Below, in pieces: positions 1-11,852 of a stretch of 64,000 nucleotides of DNA. Location of the stretch: positions 25,856,101-25,920,100 of the forward strand of contig NW_026947491.1 of the NCBI RefSeq assembly GCF_034190915.1, in the 5' to 3' direction. Every line of letters begins with the position of its first letter. Position 1 is the first letter of the stretch. The translations under genes and the position numbers were made by a program. This stretch comes from Cavia porcellus (Eukaryota; Chordata; Mammalia; Rodentia; Caviidae). Below the pieces are notes generated by a model that did not search any database, was not told the origin of the DNA, and saw only the letters and a program-made list of their open reading frames with translations.

Positions 1-74
1 AGGGAAAAAACAGGTGAGGAATTATACTTGTAACAAGAAACAGAATGAGTTTGAACTCATGATTGCTACACAAC

Positions 75-78
<4 letters not shown>

Positions 79-116
<38 letters not shown>

Positions 117-117
117 C
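79..117. repeat. (TG)n followed by (CG)n microsatellite
   Basis: About 16 TG units run directly into three CG units and a short CA end. The alternating purine-pyrimidine tract is a simple sequence repeat in TMTC1 intron 2, and the TG-to-CG composition is the classic kind that can adopt Z-DNA. Confidence 0.9.
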
Positions 118-642
118 ACATAGCTCTGCCAGTGAAAGGGCTTAAAGGCAACATATCCCAGTGGCACACATCAATACTGGCACCCACTATAAACCATTTT
201 CCCTAAAGACAACACCAGCTCCTTTGAAAAAAGGCTGAGTTCTGGGCTGAGGTTAGGGATATTCCAGAGACTAGGCCATCTTCCTATGTCAAAAAAATCA
301 GAAAGTACTGAAAATATGATAGTCAAAAGGACACAGAAGCCAACAACAAGAGGCCCTCACTGACCACAACTAAGATGATTTTAATATTGAAATAAAGGAG
401 GGCCACATTATTTTATAAACCACAGGAAAAACAGAAACCCATGCGTCCATATGGAGTATATGTGGAGGATGAATAAAGGACACAAATGCAAGTATACAAC
501 AGCAGATAAAGCATGAGAAAAAAGGTCAGTTCCTGCTTCACTAAAAAGGCAGCTAAAGGATGTGCAAGAACTAGGGGAGTTAGAAAATAACCATTTTGCC
601 TCCAAAACAGTAAAGGAACAGCAAGGAACATCAACAGTTATA

Positions 643-728
643 GGGCTGGAGCACAGTACAGTTCAGTGGGAGAATGCCTGCCCGGCAGTGCAAGGCCCTG
701 GGTTAGATTCCCGCACTGAAAATACAAC
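643..728 (+). mobile_element. Old ID SINE (tRNA-derived)
   Basis: The sequence has the ID-element layout: a GGGCTGG start, an A-box-like segment, then a degenerate B box (GGGTTAGATTCC) followed by an A-rich end. Substitutions in both boxes and the lack of a clear target-site duplication suggest an older copy than the one at 1021. Confidence 0.65.
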
Positions 729-1020
729 GCTAAACCTAGAGCATGAAAATTTTTGAGGTATAAGATATTTGCATGGCTTTAAAGTATTGCCTTATCAACT
801 ATTCATTCTCTAGGAGAAATGTTTAAATATAACTGGAGAAAATGTTGTAGTGCACTATACCTTCCTTGAGGAATCAAAATTAAAGTCATCGTCCGTGAGA
901 AAAACTATGCATTATTCTAGCCAAGGCTATTATAACCTAAATAAAATCACTGGAAAAGTCAGACAAACTCAACAGTCCATAAGATATAAACATATCATAT
1001 GTTTAAAAGTTATAAAATAA

Positions 1021-1114
1021 GGGCTGGGGATTTAGCTCAGCAGCATAAGCACCTGCCTTGCAAGCAGGCAGTCGTGAGTTCGATCCCCAGTGCCAATAAA
1101 AAAAATTAAAAAAT
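1021..1114 (+). mobile_element. ID SINE (tRNA-derived), recent copy with target-site duplication
   Basis: The element begins GGGCTGGGGATTTAGCTCAG (A box) and carries a near-perfect B box, GAGTTCGATCC, then an A-rich tail. It is flanked by a perfect 13-bp duplication, AAGTTATAAAATA, at 1007-1019 and 1115-1127, showing L1-mediated insertion. The body resembles a tRNA but there is no fully paired cloverleaf, and the tail and duplication mark it as a SINE rather than a tRNA gene. This ID subtype (CCTTGCAAGCAGG core) recurs on the minus strand at 34953 and 49155 and is one I associate with squirrel-type genomes. Confidence 0.9.
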
Positions 1115-2810
1115 AAGTTATAAAATATATCTTATATTAATATTTTATAATATACATTTTATTACATCTTAATTTATTGTGGTTTATGCCACATCATTCC
1201 TAATTAAATGATAATTCATGATCACAATACTGTATATATTACATGCTACAGAGGTATTACACTGTGGTACCTTGGTTGACAATCTTTTTTTTTTTATTTA
1301 AAGAGAAAAACAAAACTAAACGAAGCAAGACAGTAAAAGGCTAGAAGTAATATAGAATTTCAAGAGAAAAAATATACAGCAAGAGTTCACCAGTTAATAG
1401 ATCACACATTGTCATCTTACAAACAGCTGTCCAGATTACAAAATTAAAGCATACAAAGTGGAGATTAATACAGTGAGATTGCAGTCAGTCCTGTTCAATG
1501 ATCCAAGAAAAACTCAGCAATATGGTTCTCTATCCTACACATTTAAATACACTTGCAGTTATATCCTTTAGATCACATTCCTTCCTCTCTCTTTGACACT
1601 AACAATCACACATTTTAGTTTCCATTACTTCCACAATTTTTCCAACTTTTTCTTTGAAGAGGAAAAGAAAAAAGATTTTTAAAAAACCCAAAAAACAAAA
1701 AACAAAACAAGACGGACCAAAGAAAAACCCAATGTGACAAAGCAAAACAGAGTCAGTTAGATCAAGAGGATGGACATAGCATAAAATGAAAAAGAAAAAA
1801 AAAGGATTACTAGGTGATCAACAATGGTTACCATTATGCCTCTTGTTATCCTAAAAAGAGCAGCCTATATCAGCTGGTATAAAAGAATTGAACAAAACTG
1901 TACATAAGACCAATAAAACCACATGGGAGAGCTTACATGATTCCAAAGAAGGTAACAGTCAAATAATAACGGGCATCATAGAATATCTGGTTGCCTTCCA
2001 AATGGTTGCCTATACCCTCAAACTTGATACTATTAAGCGAAACAGAATATAATAAAATCAGTCAGAACAAGATGTGGAGAACACTACAGGGGTTCAAATC
2101 AGGTTAATAGGGAAACAAAAAAATTACTATAATCTATCACACTATTTTTAATTTAGTTTTCCCTTAGTTAAAAGATACTAAGAAATAAATTAATTTAAAA
2201 AAAGGAAAGAAAAAGGGGGGAGACTGAGATAAAAAAAAAAAAGAACATATCAATAGAACAACACCGGTCAGAACCAAAAACTTTAAGCATCATTGTGTTT
2301 CACCCCCAGATAGCTTGACATTAATAGTAGTTACCATAGTGACTCTCTTGAAATATTTGAGTCTAACTTCGTATACTATAGCATCAAATTTATCAAGACA
2401 GTGTGAAACTGTTCAAGAGAATGAAATTATTGCAGGGTATTTAGAACCAGCTAGCAGAAACCAAATATCAATTTCCATATTATCTCTTTGTCTATAAAAC
2501 ACTTGCTTATATTATCACATACATTAAGATATAATAAGATACAACATGTTAGAACCAATGGAAACAAATGAACAACAACTTGATGGGGCTTCAAAACAGG
2601 ATGATATTAAATCAGCACTAGCTATTACGCTCTTATTTTCTTCAAAATAATTATTTGTAGTATCACAGACAATAAAATAAAACAACCCAAATTAAAACTA
2701 TTCCAATTAATGAGTGAACACATTATATGGCTTCAAACCAGTGTGACTGGGAATCATGATTACCACGTACTTTCATGTATTCTTATCGTTTCTTACACTA
2801 GGGAAACTAT

Positions 2811-5800
2811 TCAGTATTTATACAGGTGAGTTTGATTTATTTCACGTACGAGTATGGTCTCGAACTGTGTCCATTTATTTATAAATGTCTCAATGTGATC
2901 ATTCTTTATAGCTGAGTAGTACTCCATTGTATAAAAATACCACAACGTTTTTATACATTCCTCAGTTGATGGACACTTAGGTTGTTTCCAAGATCTGGCT
3001 ACTACAAATTGTGCTGCTATAAACATGGGTGCACATATATCACTGTGGTATGATGCTTTCAGTTCTTCTGGGAATATGCCTAGAAGTGGAATAGCTGGGT
3101 CAAATGGGGCTTCCAGTCCCAGCTTTCTGAGAAATCTCCAGACTGACCTCCACAATGGTTGCAGCAGTCTATACTCCCAGCAACAGGGCAGGAGAGTTCC
3201 TTTTTCCCCACAGCCTCTTGAGCATTTGTTGTTGTTGGTTTTCTTGATCTTGGCCATTCTTTCAGGAGTGAGATGAAATCTCAGTGTGGTTTTAATTTGC
3301 ATTTCTCTAATGACTAGTGATGCTGAACATTTTTTCATTTATTTGCCGTTTGTATTTCTTCATCTGAAAATTGTTTATTCATCTCCGATGCCCATTTTTG
3401 GATGGGGTCTTTGAATTTTGGGGGTCTGATTTTTTTTAATTCTTTGTTTTAGACAGAAGTCCTTTGTCTGAGGGACAGTTCACTAGGATTTTTTCCCAGT
3501 TTGTGGGTTTTCTTTTCACTATGTTAGAGATTTCTTTCAATGTGCAGAAACTTTTTAATAAGATGTAATCCCAGTTATTAACTCTGGGAAGTATTTCCCA
3601 TGCGGTTTGAGTCTTGTTCATGAATTCTCTACCTCCCCCGTGTCTTCAAGGTTTTTACGCAATTTGTCTTCCAATAGATTTAGTGTTTCTGTTTTAATAT
3701 TTAGATCTTTGATCCATTTAGATTTTATTTTAGTATATGGTGACAGGCATGGGTCTAATTTTAGTTTTCGGCATATGGAGAGTTAGTTTTTCCAACACCA
3801 TTTATTAAAGAGACTGTCATTCTTCCAGTGAACCTGTTTGGCTCCTTTATCAAAGATAAGGTGGTTGAGTGTGTTTGTAGTTCTGGTTGTATCTTCTAAT
3901 CTATTCCATTGGTCTTCGGCTCTGTTTTGATTTGAGTACCATGTTGATTTTACTATAGTTGCTTTGTAGTATAACTTCAAGTCAGGGATTGTGATGCCTC
4001 CTGCCTTGCCTTTGTTGCTTAGAATTGTCCTTGCTATTCTAGGTCTCTTCTCACTCCAGATGAATTTTAGGATTGATTTCTCGAGGTATTGATTTCTATG
4101 AGGTATGTTGATGGTATTTTTATCAAGATTGCATTGAATCTGTATAACAGTTTTGGGAGAATGGCCATTTTCACAATATTTATTCTTCCTATCCATGAGC
4201 AAGGGATGTCTTTCCATTTTCTGAGATCATCTTCAATTTCATTTTTCAATGTATTATAATTTTCCCTGTATAGGTCTTTCACTTCTTTCATGAGTAATTC
4301 CTAAATATTTCATTTTCTTGGTTGCTAGTGTGAAGGGTGTGACTTCTCTTATTTCTCTCTCTGTGATTTTGTTGTTAGTGTATAACAATGCTATTGATTT
4401 TTGAGTATTGATTTTGTATCCAGCCACATTGCTGAATTTATTTATTATATCTAGGAGTCTTTCAATGGAGTTTTGGGGGTCTTCTATGTAGAGTATCATA
4501 TCATCTGCAAATAGTGATAATTTAACTTCTTCTTTTCCTATCTTTACGCCTTTTATTTTTCTTTCATGTCTAATTGCTCTGGCTAGTATTCCCAGTACTA
4601 TATTAAATAGGAGTGGTGACGGGGGACAACCTTGTCTTGTGCCTGATTTTAAAGTAAAGGCCTTCAATTTTTGGCCATTTAGTATGACACTGGCTGTTGG
4701 TTTGTCATAGATAGCCTTTATTATGTTGAGGTAAAGACCATCTATTCCAATTTTCTGTAAGGTTCTTATCATAAATGAATGTTGTACCTTATCAAAAGCT
4801 ATTTCTGCATCTATAGAAATGATCATGTGATTCTTACTTTTGACTCTATTGATATGGTGGATTACATTTATTGATTTACGTATGTTGAACCATCCTTGCA
4901 TTCCTGGGATGAATCCCACTTGGTCATGGTGTATAATCTTCTTAATGACTTGCTGCATCCTATTTGCCAATAGTTTATTGAGGATCTTTGCATCTGTGTT
5001 CATTAGGGAGATTGGTCTGTAGTTCTGTTTTTCAGTTGGGTCTTTCTCACGTTTTGGTGCTTCCAGGAATGACTTGGGAAGGATTGCTTCCCTTTCAATT
5101 TCATTGAAGAGTTTGAAGAGTGTCGGCATTAGCTCCTCTTTGTATTTCTTGTAGAATTCTGCAGTGAATCCATCTGGGCCTGGGCTCTTCTTTGTACGTA
5201 ATGACTTAATTACATTTTTGATTTCATTAATAGAAATTGGGTTATTCAGCAGTTTTACTTCTTCTTTACCTAGCTTTGGTACTTCATATGCTTCTAGAAA
5301 TCTGTCTATTTCTTGTGTTATCTAACCTTTGAGAGTAGAGGTTTTTAATATAGGTGTTGATGATCTTCTGTATTTCTATTGGGTCTGTAGTGATTTCACC
5401 TTTTTTATTCCTTATTGCATGAATTTGAGCTTTTCCTTCCCTTTTTTAAATAAGGTTGGCTAGGGGCTTATCAATTTTATTTATTCTTTCAAAGAACCAA
5501 CTCTTTGATTCATTGATTCTTTGTATTGTTTTCTTAGTCTCTATTGCATTGATTTCTGCTCTGATTTTTATCATTTCCTCTCTTCTTTTGGCTTTGGGCT
5601 TGACTTGCTCTTCTTTTTCTAGATGTTTGAGGTGTAGCATCAAGTTATTTATTTGTATTTGTTCTGTTTTCCTGATGTGGGAACTCAGTGCAATAAATTT
5701 CCCTCTGAGGACGGCTTTCATTGCATCCCACAGATTCTGGTAAGTTGTATTTGTGTTTTCATTTGTTTGTAGATATTGTTTAATTTCTTTAATTTCCTCT

Positions 5801-6601
5801 GTGACCTACTGATTACTCAAGAGTGTGTTATTCGGTTTCCATGTGTTTATGGGATTTTTGCAGTATCTGTTATCATTAATTGCTAATTTCATAGCACTAT
5901 GATCTGATAACATGCAAGGGATAATTTCAACTCTTTTGTATTTCTTTAAATATGTTCTGTGAGTTAATATATGGTCTATTTTAGAGAATGACCCATGTAC
6001 TGCTGAGAAAAATGTATATTCTGTTTTTGTTGGGCAGAATACTCTGTATATATCTATCAATTCCATTTGTTCACAGGTGTGATTCAGTTCTTTTATCTCT
6101 TTGCTGATTTTCTGTCTTGTTGATCTGTCCATTGGTGTCAATGGTGTGTTAAAATCTCTTGTTATAATTTTATTACTGCTAATTTGGTTTTTCATTTCTG
6201 ATATTACTTGTTTTATATAACTGGGTGCTTTGGAATTTGGTGCATATATATTTAAGATAGTTATCTCTTCCTCTTGAAGTTTTCCTGTAATCAGTATGTA
6301 GTGACCTACTTTATCTCTTCTGATCATTATTGGTTTGAAGTTCACATTGTCTGCCACAGAATAGCTACCCCTGCTTTTTTTGGAGTTCCTGTTGCATGAA
6401 ATATTGTTTTCCATCCTTTGACTTTCAGTCTGTATCCTTTTGGGTTAGATAGGTTTCTTGTAGACAACATATGGTTGGATTTTGTTTCTTGATCCATTCT
6501 GCCAGTCTATTTCTTTTAATAAGTGCATTGAGACCATTTACGTTAATGGTTATAACTGTTATGTATTGGTTTATTGGTGACATGTTATGTTTCTGTTGCA
6601 T
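2811..6601 (-). pseudogene. L1 ORF2 relic (endonuclease / reverse transcriptase)
   Basis: Fragments of ORF2 appear in several frames. The N-terminal endonuclease is represented by 6414-5806 (ending shortly after an S-D-H-S motif), the central reverse transcriptase by 5129-4254 (with the F-A-D-D catalytic motif), and the C-terminal region by 4217-3783, 3621-3436 and 3338-2811, which still shows the Cys-rich segment. Frameshifts separate these pieces, so no full protein can be made. At the position where the young copy at 36676-43776 has a stop in ORF2, this copy carries a leucine codon (TTA). Confidence 0.9.
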
Positions 6602-6620
6602 CTTTATCTTTCTGTTCTAT

Positions 6621-7647
6621 TTAATTGTCTGCTTTGTTAAGTGGTTTTTTCTTAAGTGTATCTACTCAGTATTCTTTGCAGGATTGGCTTGGTGATCATG
6701 AATTTCTTCAGCTGTTCTTTCTCGTGGAAGTATCTTATTTCTCCATCAATTTTGAAGGACAGTTTTGCAGGGTACATCAGTCTAGGTTGGAAATCATTTT
6801 CCTTTAGGGTCTGAAATACTTCACTCCATGCTCTTCTTGCCTTTACTGTTTGTGTTGAGAAGTCTGCTGTGATTCTGATAGGTTTTCCTTTATAGGTGAT
6901 CTGTCTTTTTTCTCTGACAGCTTTTAATATTCTATTCTTTTGTTCGATTTCTGGAATGGTGATTATTATATGTCTGGGTGTAGTTTTATTTTGGTTATGG
7001 CTATTTGGAGTTCTATATACCTCACTGATCCTGATATTAGTTTCCAATTTCATGTTTGGGAAGTTTTCAGCAATTAATTCTCTAAATAGCCTCTTGACAT
7101 CCTTTGTATTGTCTCCTTCTTTTTCATTTATCCCTATCAACCTGATGTTGTTTTTCTTTGCGTCATCTTGCAGGTGTTGAATTGTTATTTCTTGATTTGT
7201 TATTTTTAAAAGATCTTTCCTTTCCTGTTCATTGGCTGCAATCTTGTCTTCGAGGTCCGAAATTCTATCTTCGCATTCATTCAGGCAGTTTTTACAACTT
7301 TCAATGGAGCTTTTGATTTCCTGTATATCTCTTTGCATCTGTTTTATATATTGTTTCTTATATTGTTCATCCAGAGATTCTATCCTTTTGTTTAGTTCCT
7401 CCAATTTTTTATCTGTGTCTTTAGATATGTTCAGCATCTCCTTCATTTCTTTTATTATTTCTTCTTTTACTTGATAGTTTATTTCTAGTTTGAATTCTTT
7501 TAAAGCTTCCCGGAGCTGTATTTCAGTTACTATTGTTTCAGGTATTTCAGGTATATGGCATCAATTTTCTTCTATGTACATGGCTCCTAGGCTTTCTTGG
7601 GATGGGTTGGATATTTGAGATTGCATTTTGGTCTTTCGTTTTGTCAT
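6621..7647 (-). pseudogene. L1 ORF1 relic (RNA-binding coiled-coil protein)
   Basis: The start codon (7647-7645) aligns with that of the intact ORF1 at 42821. The longest readable part (7446-6652) contains the coiled coil and much of the RNA-recognition and C-terminal domains. The relic is 1,027 nt, not a multiple of three, against 1,053 nt in the intact copy, so net indels have shifted the frame. Confidence 0.88.
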
Positions 7648-8169
7648 TTTCTTATATTACTGTGTTTCAAGTGTTGTTCCAGAGTTTCCCCTCGTCGTGT
7701 TGTAAATTGACTCTTATGTCCTGGGCTCTTGGGACTCCTCTGGTAGTAGCTCCCTCCTTGGGCAGCGAAGCCTCTGGATTAAAAGAGGTTTACCAGGCTC
7801 CTCTCAGGTAGACCTAAAGCCTCCTCAAGTTGCAGTTTCCCCTTCTGGTAGCAAAGCTCCCCTGAGGGACAGAAGGCCACCTGGTGTGGTCCAGGCAATC
7901 CCAAATCCTGTTAAGCCCAGTATAGTGTGGCTGCAAGCCCAGTGGGCCCCCAACCCCCTAGAACAAGGATCTCATAATCTCCCAGGGATTGGATGTTTTG
8001 TAACAATCCAGCGCCTTGGATGGCAAAACTCCCCAGGCTTATACAAGTTTCCTTTATGGCATAAGTAGGCCTCAAACCTCCTCAGCAGGACTGCTCCTTC
8101 CTCCAGGCAGTGGCAGTAGTGCTGGTGCTCTCCAGATCATAAGAAGGTCGCAGGCGAGGTCAGAGCAGG

Positions 8170-8519
8170 TTTCAGCAGCTTGGCCCAGCTCCCTCCTTCC
8201 AGCCAGCAGCTGTGGTGTGCTCCTTGGCCAGAGGAGGCAGCGGGCGGACCTGAGTCCCCTCCGCTGGGTTGGGCCCTCTCCTTCTGGCCGGCAGCGGTCA
8301 TAGTGTGGTCCCCGGGCAGGAGAGGAGGCAGGAGTCAGGCAGGGCAGGACCGGAGTCACCTCCGCTCGGCTGGGCGCTCACCTTCCAGCCCGCAGCGGTG
8401 GGAGTGTGGACCCTGGGCAGGAAAGGCGGCAGGCAGGGCCGGACTGGAGTCCCCTCCGCTTGGCTGGGCGCTCACCCTCCGGCCTGCAGCGGTGGTAGTG
8501 GGGCCCCGGGCGGGAGAGC
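8170..8519 (-). repeat. Tandem 5'UTR monomers of L1 no. 1 (about 95-101 bp)
   Basis: A GC-rich segment recurs at about 8252, 8353 and 8447, each starting GAGTCCCCTCCGCT or a close variant and followed by CGGCAGCGGT- or CTGCAGCGGT-like blocks. A weaker unit precedes them near 8170. Tandem monomers at the extreme 5' end of an L1 act as its promoter in other rodents; that role is inferred here. The unit is unrelated to the 260-bp monomer of the young L1 in this window. Confidence 0.8.
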
Positions 8520-10590
8520 GACAATCTTAATTCATTAATATGTTGGGTACTAAATTTTATATATTTATATTTTATGTATTATTTATTTATAATTCTGTCT
8601 ATATTATTTTATTTACATGTTACAGATTTTAATGTACCATAGTGTTAAATTTTACTATACTACATAGACAGTAATTTGTATATAACTATCACTTTTAGGC
8701 ATTTTGGCTAAGATCAAGTGTAATTTGTATACACTATACTATTTTTCTTTACATTGCAAATTTTCATATAGACTAACTATATATTATAAATTCTACACTA
8801 TATATTTACATAATATTTATGTAATTGCATGGTATGCATTTATGTATTGCAATCATAAATACCTTATACACATTTTAACATAAATTCTTAATTAAATTAA
8901 AATACATGAATTATAGAAAGACAGTAAAGATTAACAGCTGTTCCAAACCAAAGAAGACTAAAAAGAAATATGAGTAATACCTTCCATTTCACAGAACTGA
9001 ATCATTAATGCTCAAAGAGTCATGGATTGTACAGTCCACTCCTAGACAGCTTCGGGAAATAGCCCAGATTTTTAGGCAGAGGGAGAAAGACAGGATGATT
9101 GATACATGTGCTGAAACATTAAAAACTAGTGAATCTGAAAAAGAACAGTCATTCTGTGTATTTTTAAAGTCCGAAATTATTTCAAAGATATGTTACTTCA
9201 CAGGGTCCTGAGCTGGAAGTAGGGTATGAGGCAGACCTCTCTTTGTAAGTCTTTGTAGTATTTTGCTACATAAGATATATGTGCATTTCCCTTCATTAAA
9301 AGCAAAAAAAAAAAAAATCATAAAGGAAAAAGATGTAGTTTTTCAAACGCTAACAAGAGGCCCCAAAAGAGCTAGATGAGATGTGGCTCTGAGGAAGATT
9401 ATCATTTCAGGCACAAAACCAGCACCAGCCCAATCCCTCAGAGCTCAAGGTCTGCGGCATGTTGGAGAATCAATCAACAACATCAGAAAATAATTTCCTG
9501 GGAAACAGACCCACCCGCACCCTCCCACAGAGAACAGGCTTCACGGTGATAAGGGTGCAGTGCCAGTCCAAACCATAAACTTCCGGAGCCCAAGGCTTCA
9601 AGACAGACTCCTCGGCCATCTGCCTGGAACTTCACAATCGTTCCTCTCAGATCTGGTTCTGGTGTAACTATGATGGTGTCTAGAAAGCAATGACACATAC
9701 AGGTGTCCTCCTGGAGAACACTGGTGTGACTTCTTCCTTTTGCTTTCAGAGAAGAGGGTAGAGCTCACAACAGTGACACAGGGGTTCCTGCATGGCTTAT
9801 TAAAACTGTCTTTCCACACTAAATGGACATACACGATACCTTAATTTTGCTTATTAGACAGTCATACAGTTAAGAATCTTAGTAAAAAATAAGGAATTAC
9901 AGTTAAGAATCTTAGTAAAAAATAAGGAATTCTGGTCCAACACCAAGAGAAAGCTGGACAAGGCTAAAGAACTGCACAGGCAACCGAGAGCTGAAAGCTC
10001 ACACATTGTTCGCTGATTGGCTAATCTGTAAGGAACCGAGGGCCAGCCAGGGAAGCTCTTGACAGCCTGGGATCACCATGATGTACAGACACACACAGCT
10101 CACACACAAGATCTGTAGAGTAACAGTTGTGTATAGGTCCCAGAGAAGGCCAGACCTGCTCAGCCTACACCACAGCCTCCTTGGGCCTGCAGCTCAGCAT
10201 CACAAGGCCTGCAAAGGTTAAATGGGGAGGGGGAAGGCGGGGGGGGGGGAAGGCCACCAGAGTCTCTGGATAAAGCCTAGAGTCTGGGTCCAAAGTGACG
10301 CTCATCTCAGCATGACTGCTCTGGCCAGTGGCAAGATATACAAGCTGACACTGAGTGCAGCAAGCTGGATGAAGCAATCACAAGCCAGGCCGGCATACCT
10401 AACGCACTGAAGGTATCTGAAAGCCCTGCTCCTCAGGCTGGAGCCAGTCCGGAGCTGCAGCAGCAGTACGTGGAGCCTGACTGTACCAAATAGGAAGAAT
10501 GGTGAATCCCTTAGACGAGAAGCTCAGAGGAGGTGTTGAAATGCCAGTGATAACCAGCAGGCACCCTTACCTGCTCAAACCACTGAGCAT
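8520..10590. other. Intronic DNA, no gene recognised
   Basis: The first 400 bases after the L1 are very AT-rich, a plausible L1 target landscape. The rest is mixed-composition intronic sequence with a short A-run near 9305, a G-run near 10240 and the 33-bp tandem duplication listed separately. Short open frames here show no family features. Confidence 0.6.
9866..9931. repeat. Perfect 33-bp tandem duplication
   Basis: A 33-bp unit beginning ACAGTTAAGAATCTTAG and ending AAGGAATT occurs twice head to tail (9866-9898, 9899-9931) without a mismatch. It looks like a small recent slippage or repair duplication in intron 2 of TMTC1. Confidence 0.95.
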
Positions 10591-10701
10591 ACACCATATC
10601 CCTGTTGAGCTGAGGCCTTTGGGATGATGGGTTGGGTATCTGTCATCATCTGCTATTGGCTAGAGCAGCTACTGCCTCTGATCCCATCAGTCAACAGCAC
10701 C
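10591..10701 (+). repeat. Left arm of perfect 111-bp inverted repeat
   Basis: This segment is the exact reverse complement of 11853-11963, matching over all 111 bases when read by eye. Just outside the arm a short CTGAG match continues after a 3-base gap. The arm is not part of any SINE or LINE I recognise. The 1,151-bp spacer contains a B1-ID SINE and a MaLR LTR. Confidence 0.95.
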
Positions 10702-11170
10702 AAGCATAATAATCATATTCCACTTAACACAAATGTTCCAAAAGCCTCCTGTGTGACAGATACTGTGCCAACCGGAGGGACTTTGATGGAGTTAGAAGAA
10801 GCATTAACATGATAAAAAGAAGTCAGCCGCATGACCAGGGCAGGCTGGATGGAGGAGTTGGCTCTGCAATATGATGCTTAAAAGACAGACGGTGAGGATT
10901 TCAAGAAGCTCAAAATGGGGGATGTGATTTCCATGCCAGGAGAAGAATCAGAATGCACTCCAGTTGGAGGACAGAAGAGTGGCAGGGACAGAAGTCTGAC
11001 AATACATGGAATGTTTCTGGAAAGGGCTGCTAACAGCGACAAACAGCATGGAGTCTGGGAAAGGAAGAGGCACGGGAAGCAGAGACGGAATGTTAGGTTT
11101 GCACCTGTTAGACTCAGCTCTGTGACACTGTAACCTGAACTGTACAGTGACAGAAAATGAAAAAGCAACT

Positions 11171-11381
11171 GGCTGCCAGATGCAGTGTGCACCTGTAATC
11201 CCACTTACTCAGGAGTCTGAGATACGAGGATTACTAGTTCAAGGGCAGCATCAGCAAACTGAAAAGACCTCGTCTCAAAACAAAAAATAAAAAGGGCTGG
11301 GGAGTAGCTCAGTGATGGAATGATTACCTAACATACAGAAGGCTCTGAGTCAAATATCCAGTGCCATAAGAAAAAAAAATT
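11171..11381 (+). mobile_element. B1-ID fusion SINE
   Basis: A 7SL-derived B1 half (CACCTGTAATCCCA; then a degenerate CTGAG...GAGG segment) is joined through a short A-rich linker to an ID half starting GGGCTGGGGAGTAGCTCAG. A flanking duplication AAAGCAACT is visible on both sides (about 11162-11170 and 11382-11390). The two-part structure is characteristic of non-murid rodents such as squirrels and dormice. Confidence 0.85.
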
Positions 11382-11462
11382 AAAGCAACTGGTCAATCAT
11401 GATAGTTAAGTAAAAAATACAGATGCAGAAGGAGAGCATGTATTTTAGGTTTAAGCAGCAGA

Positions 11463-11850
11463 TGTTATGTCTTGTGTCTAAATGTTCCCTAAAGCTCCAT
11501 GTGCTCACAGGTGGGGCTCTGCAGAGCTGGATGCAGGGTATGTGATGCTGGGATTAAGGGTTTATGGTACTAAATTAGTCCAGTGTTGGCATTAGCATGG
11601 TTCTGGGTGTGGCTGAATGGATTTACTGAAGATCCGAGATGTGGGTGGCACCACCCAAAAGGCCTGTAGCTCGGATGACATAACAGGACAAGGCAGGCTC
11701 ACTACGTGCTGCTCACTACTTGCTGCCCCCACTCCATGGGCTGTCTCTCCTCGGCCATGCCAGCCTGTCTTGGAGCCAGCCAACTACGGGCTGAAATCTC
11801 TATAAACTGTGAGCTAAAATAAACCTTTCCTCCTTTAACTGTAGAAGTCA
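11463..11850 (+). mobile_element. MaLR-type LTR, truncated at 3' end
   Basis: It begins TGTTATG and continues with a MaLR-like 5' segment (GTGTCTAAATGTTCCC), and near its end carries AATAAACCTTTCCTCC, a polyadenylation signal in the R region. The usual ...ACA terminus is missing. The sequence instead runs into the right arm of the 111-bp inverted repeat. Class assignment is by resemblance to the LTR split by the young L1 at 36408-43929. Confidence 0.6.
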
Positions 11851-11852
11851 AA

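Larger units (their letters stand above)
1287..8519 (-). mobile_element. Full-length but degenerate L1 LINE (older copy, L1 no. 1)
   Basis: A complete 7.2-kb L1 lies in TMTC1 intron 2 in the same direction as the gene. From 5' to 3' (minus strand) it has a GC-rich 5'UTR with about 95-101-bp tandem monomers (8519-7648), an ORF1 relic (7647-6621), an ORF2 relic (6601-2811), a 1.5-kb 3'UTR and a short A-tail seen as T at 1287-1295. The flanks share GACAATCTT (1278-1286 and 8520-8528), a 9-bp likely target-site duplication. Many frameshifts and stops break both reading frames, so it is inactive. It aligns over its coding part and 3'UTR with the younger copy at 36676-43776, but its 5'UTR differs. 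Confidence 0.92.

Noticed and set aside
1021..1114. tRNA gene
   Set aside because: A- and B-box-like motifs are present, but the A-rich tail, flanking 13-bp duplication and further copies in the window show a tRNA-derived SINE.
3025..7811. Multiple plus-strand open frames
   Set aside because: They are the antisense of L1 ORF1 and ORF2 and encode nothing recognisable.
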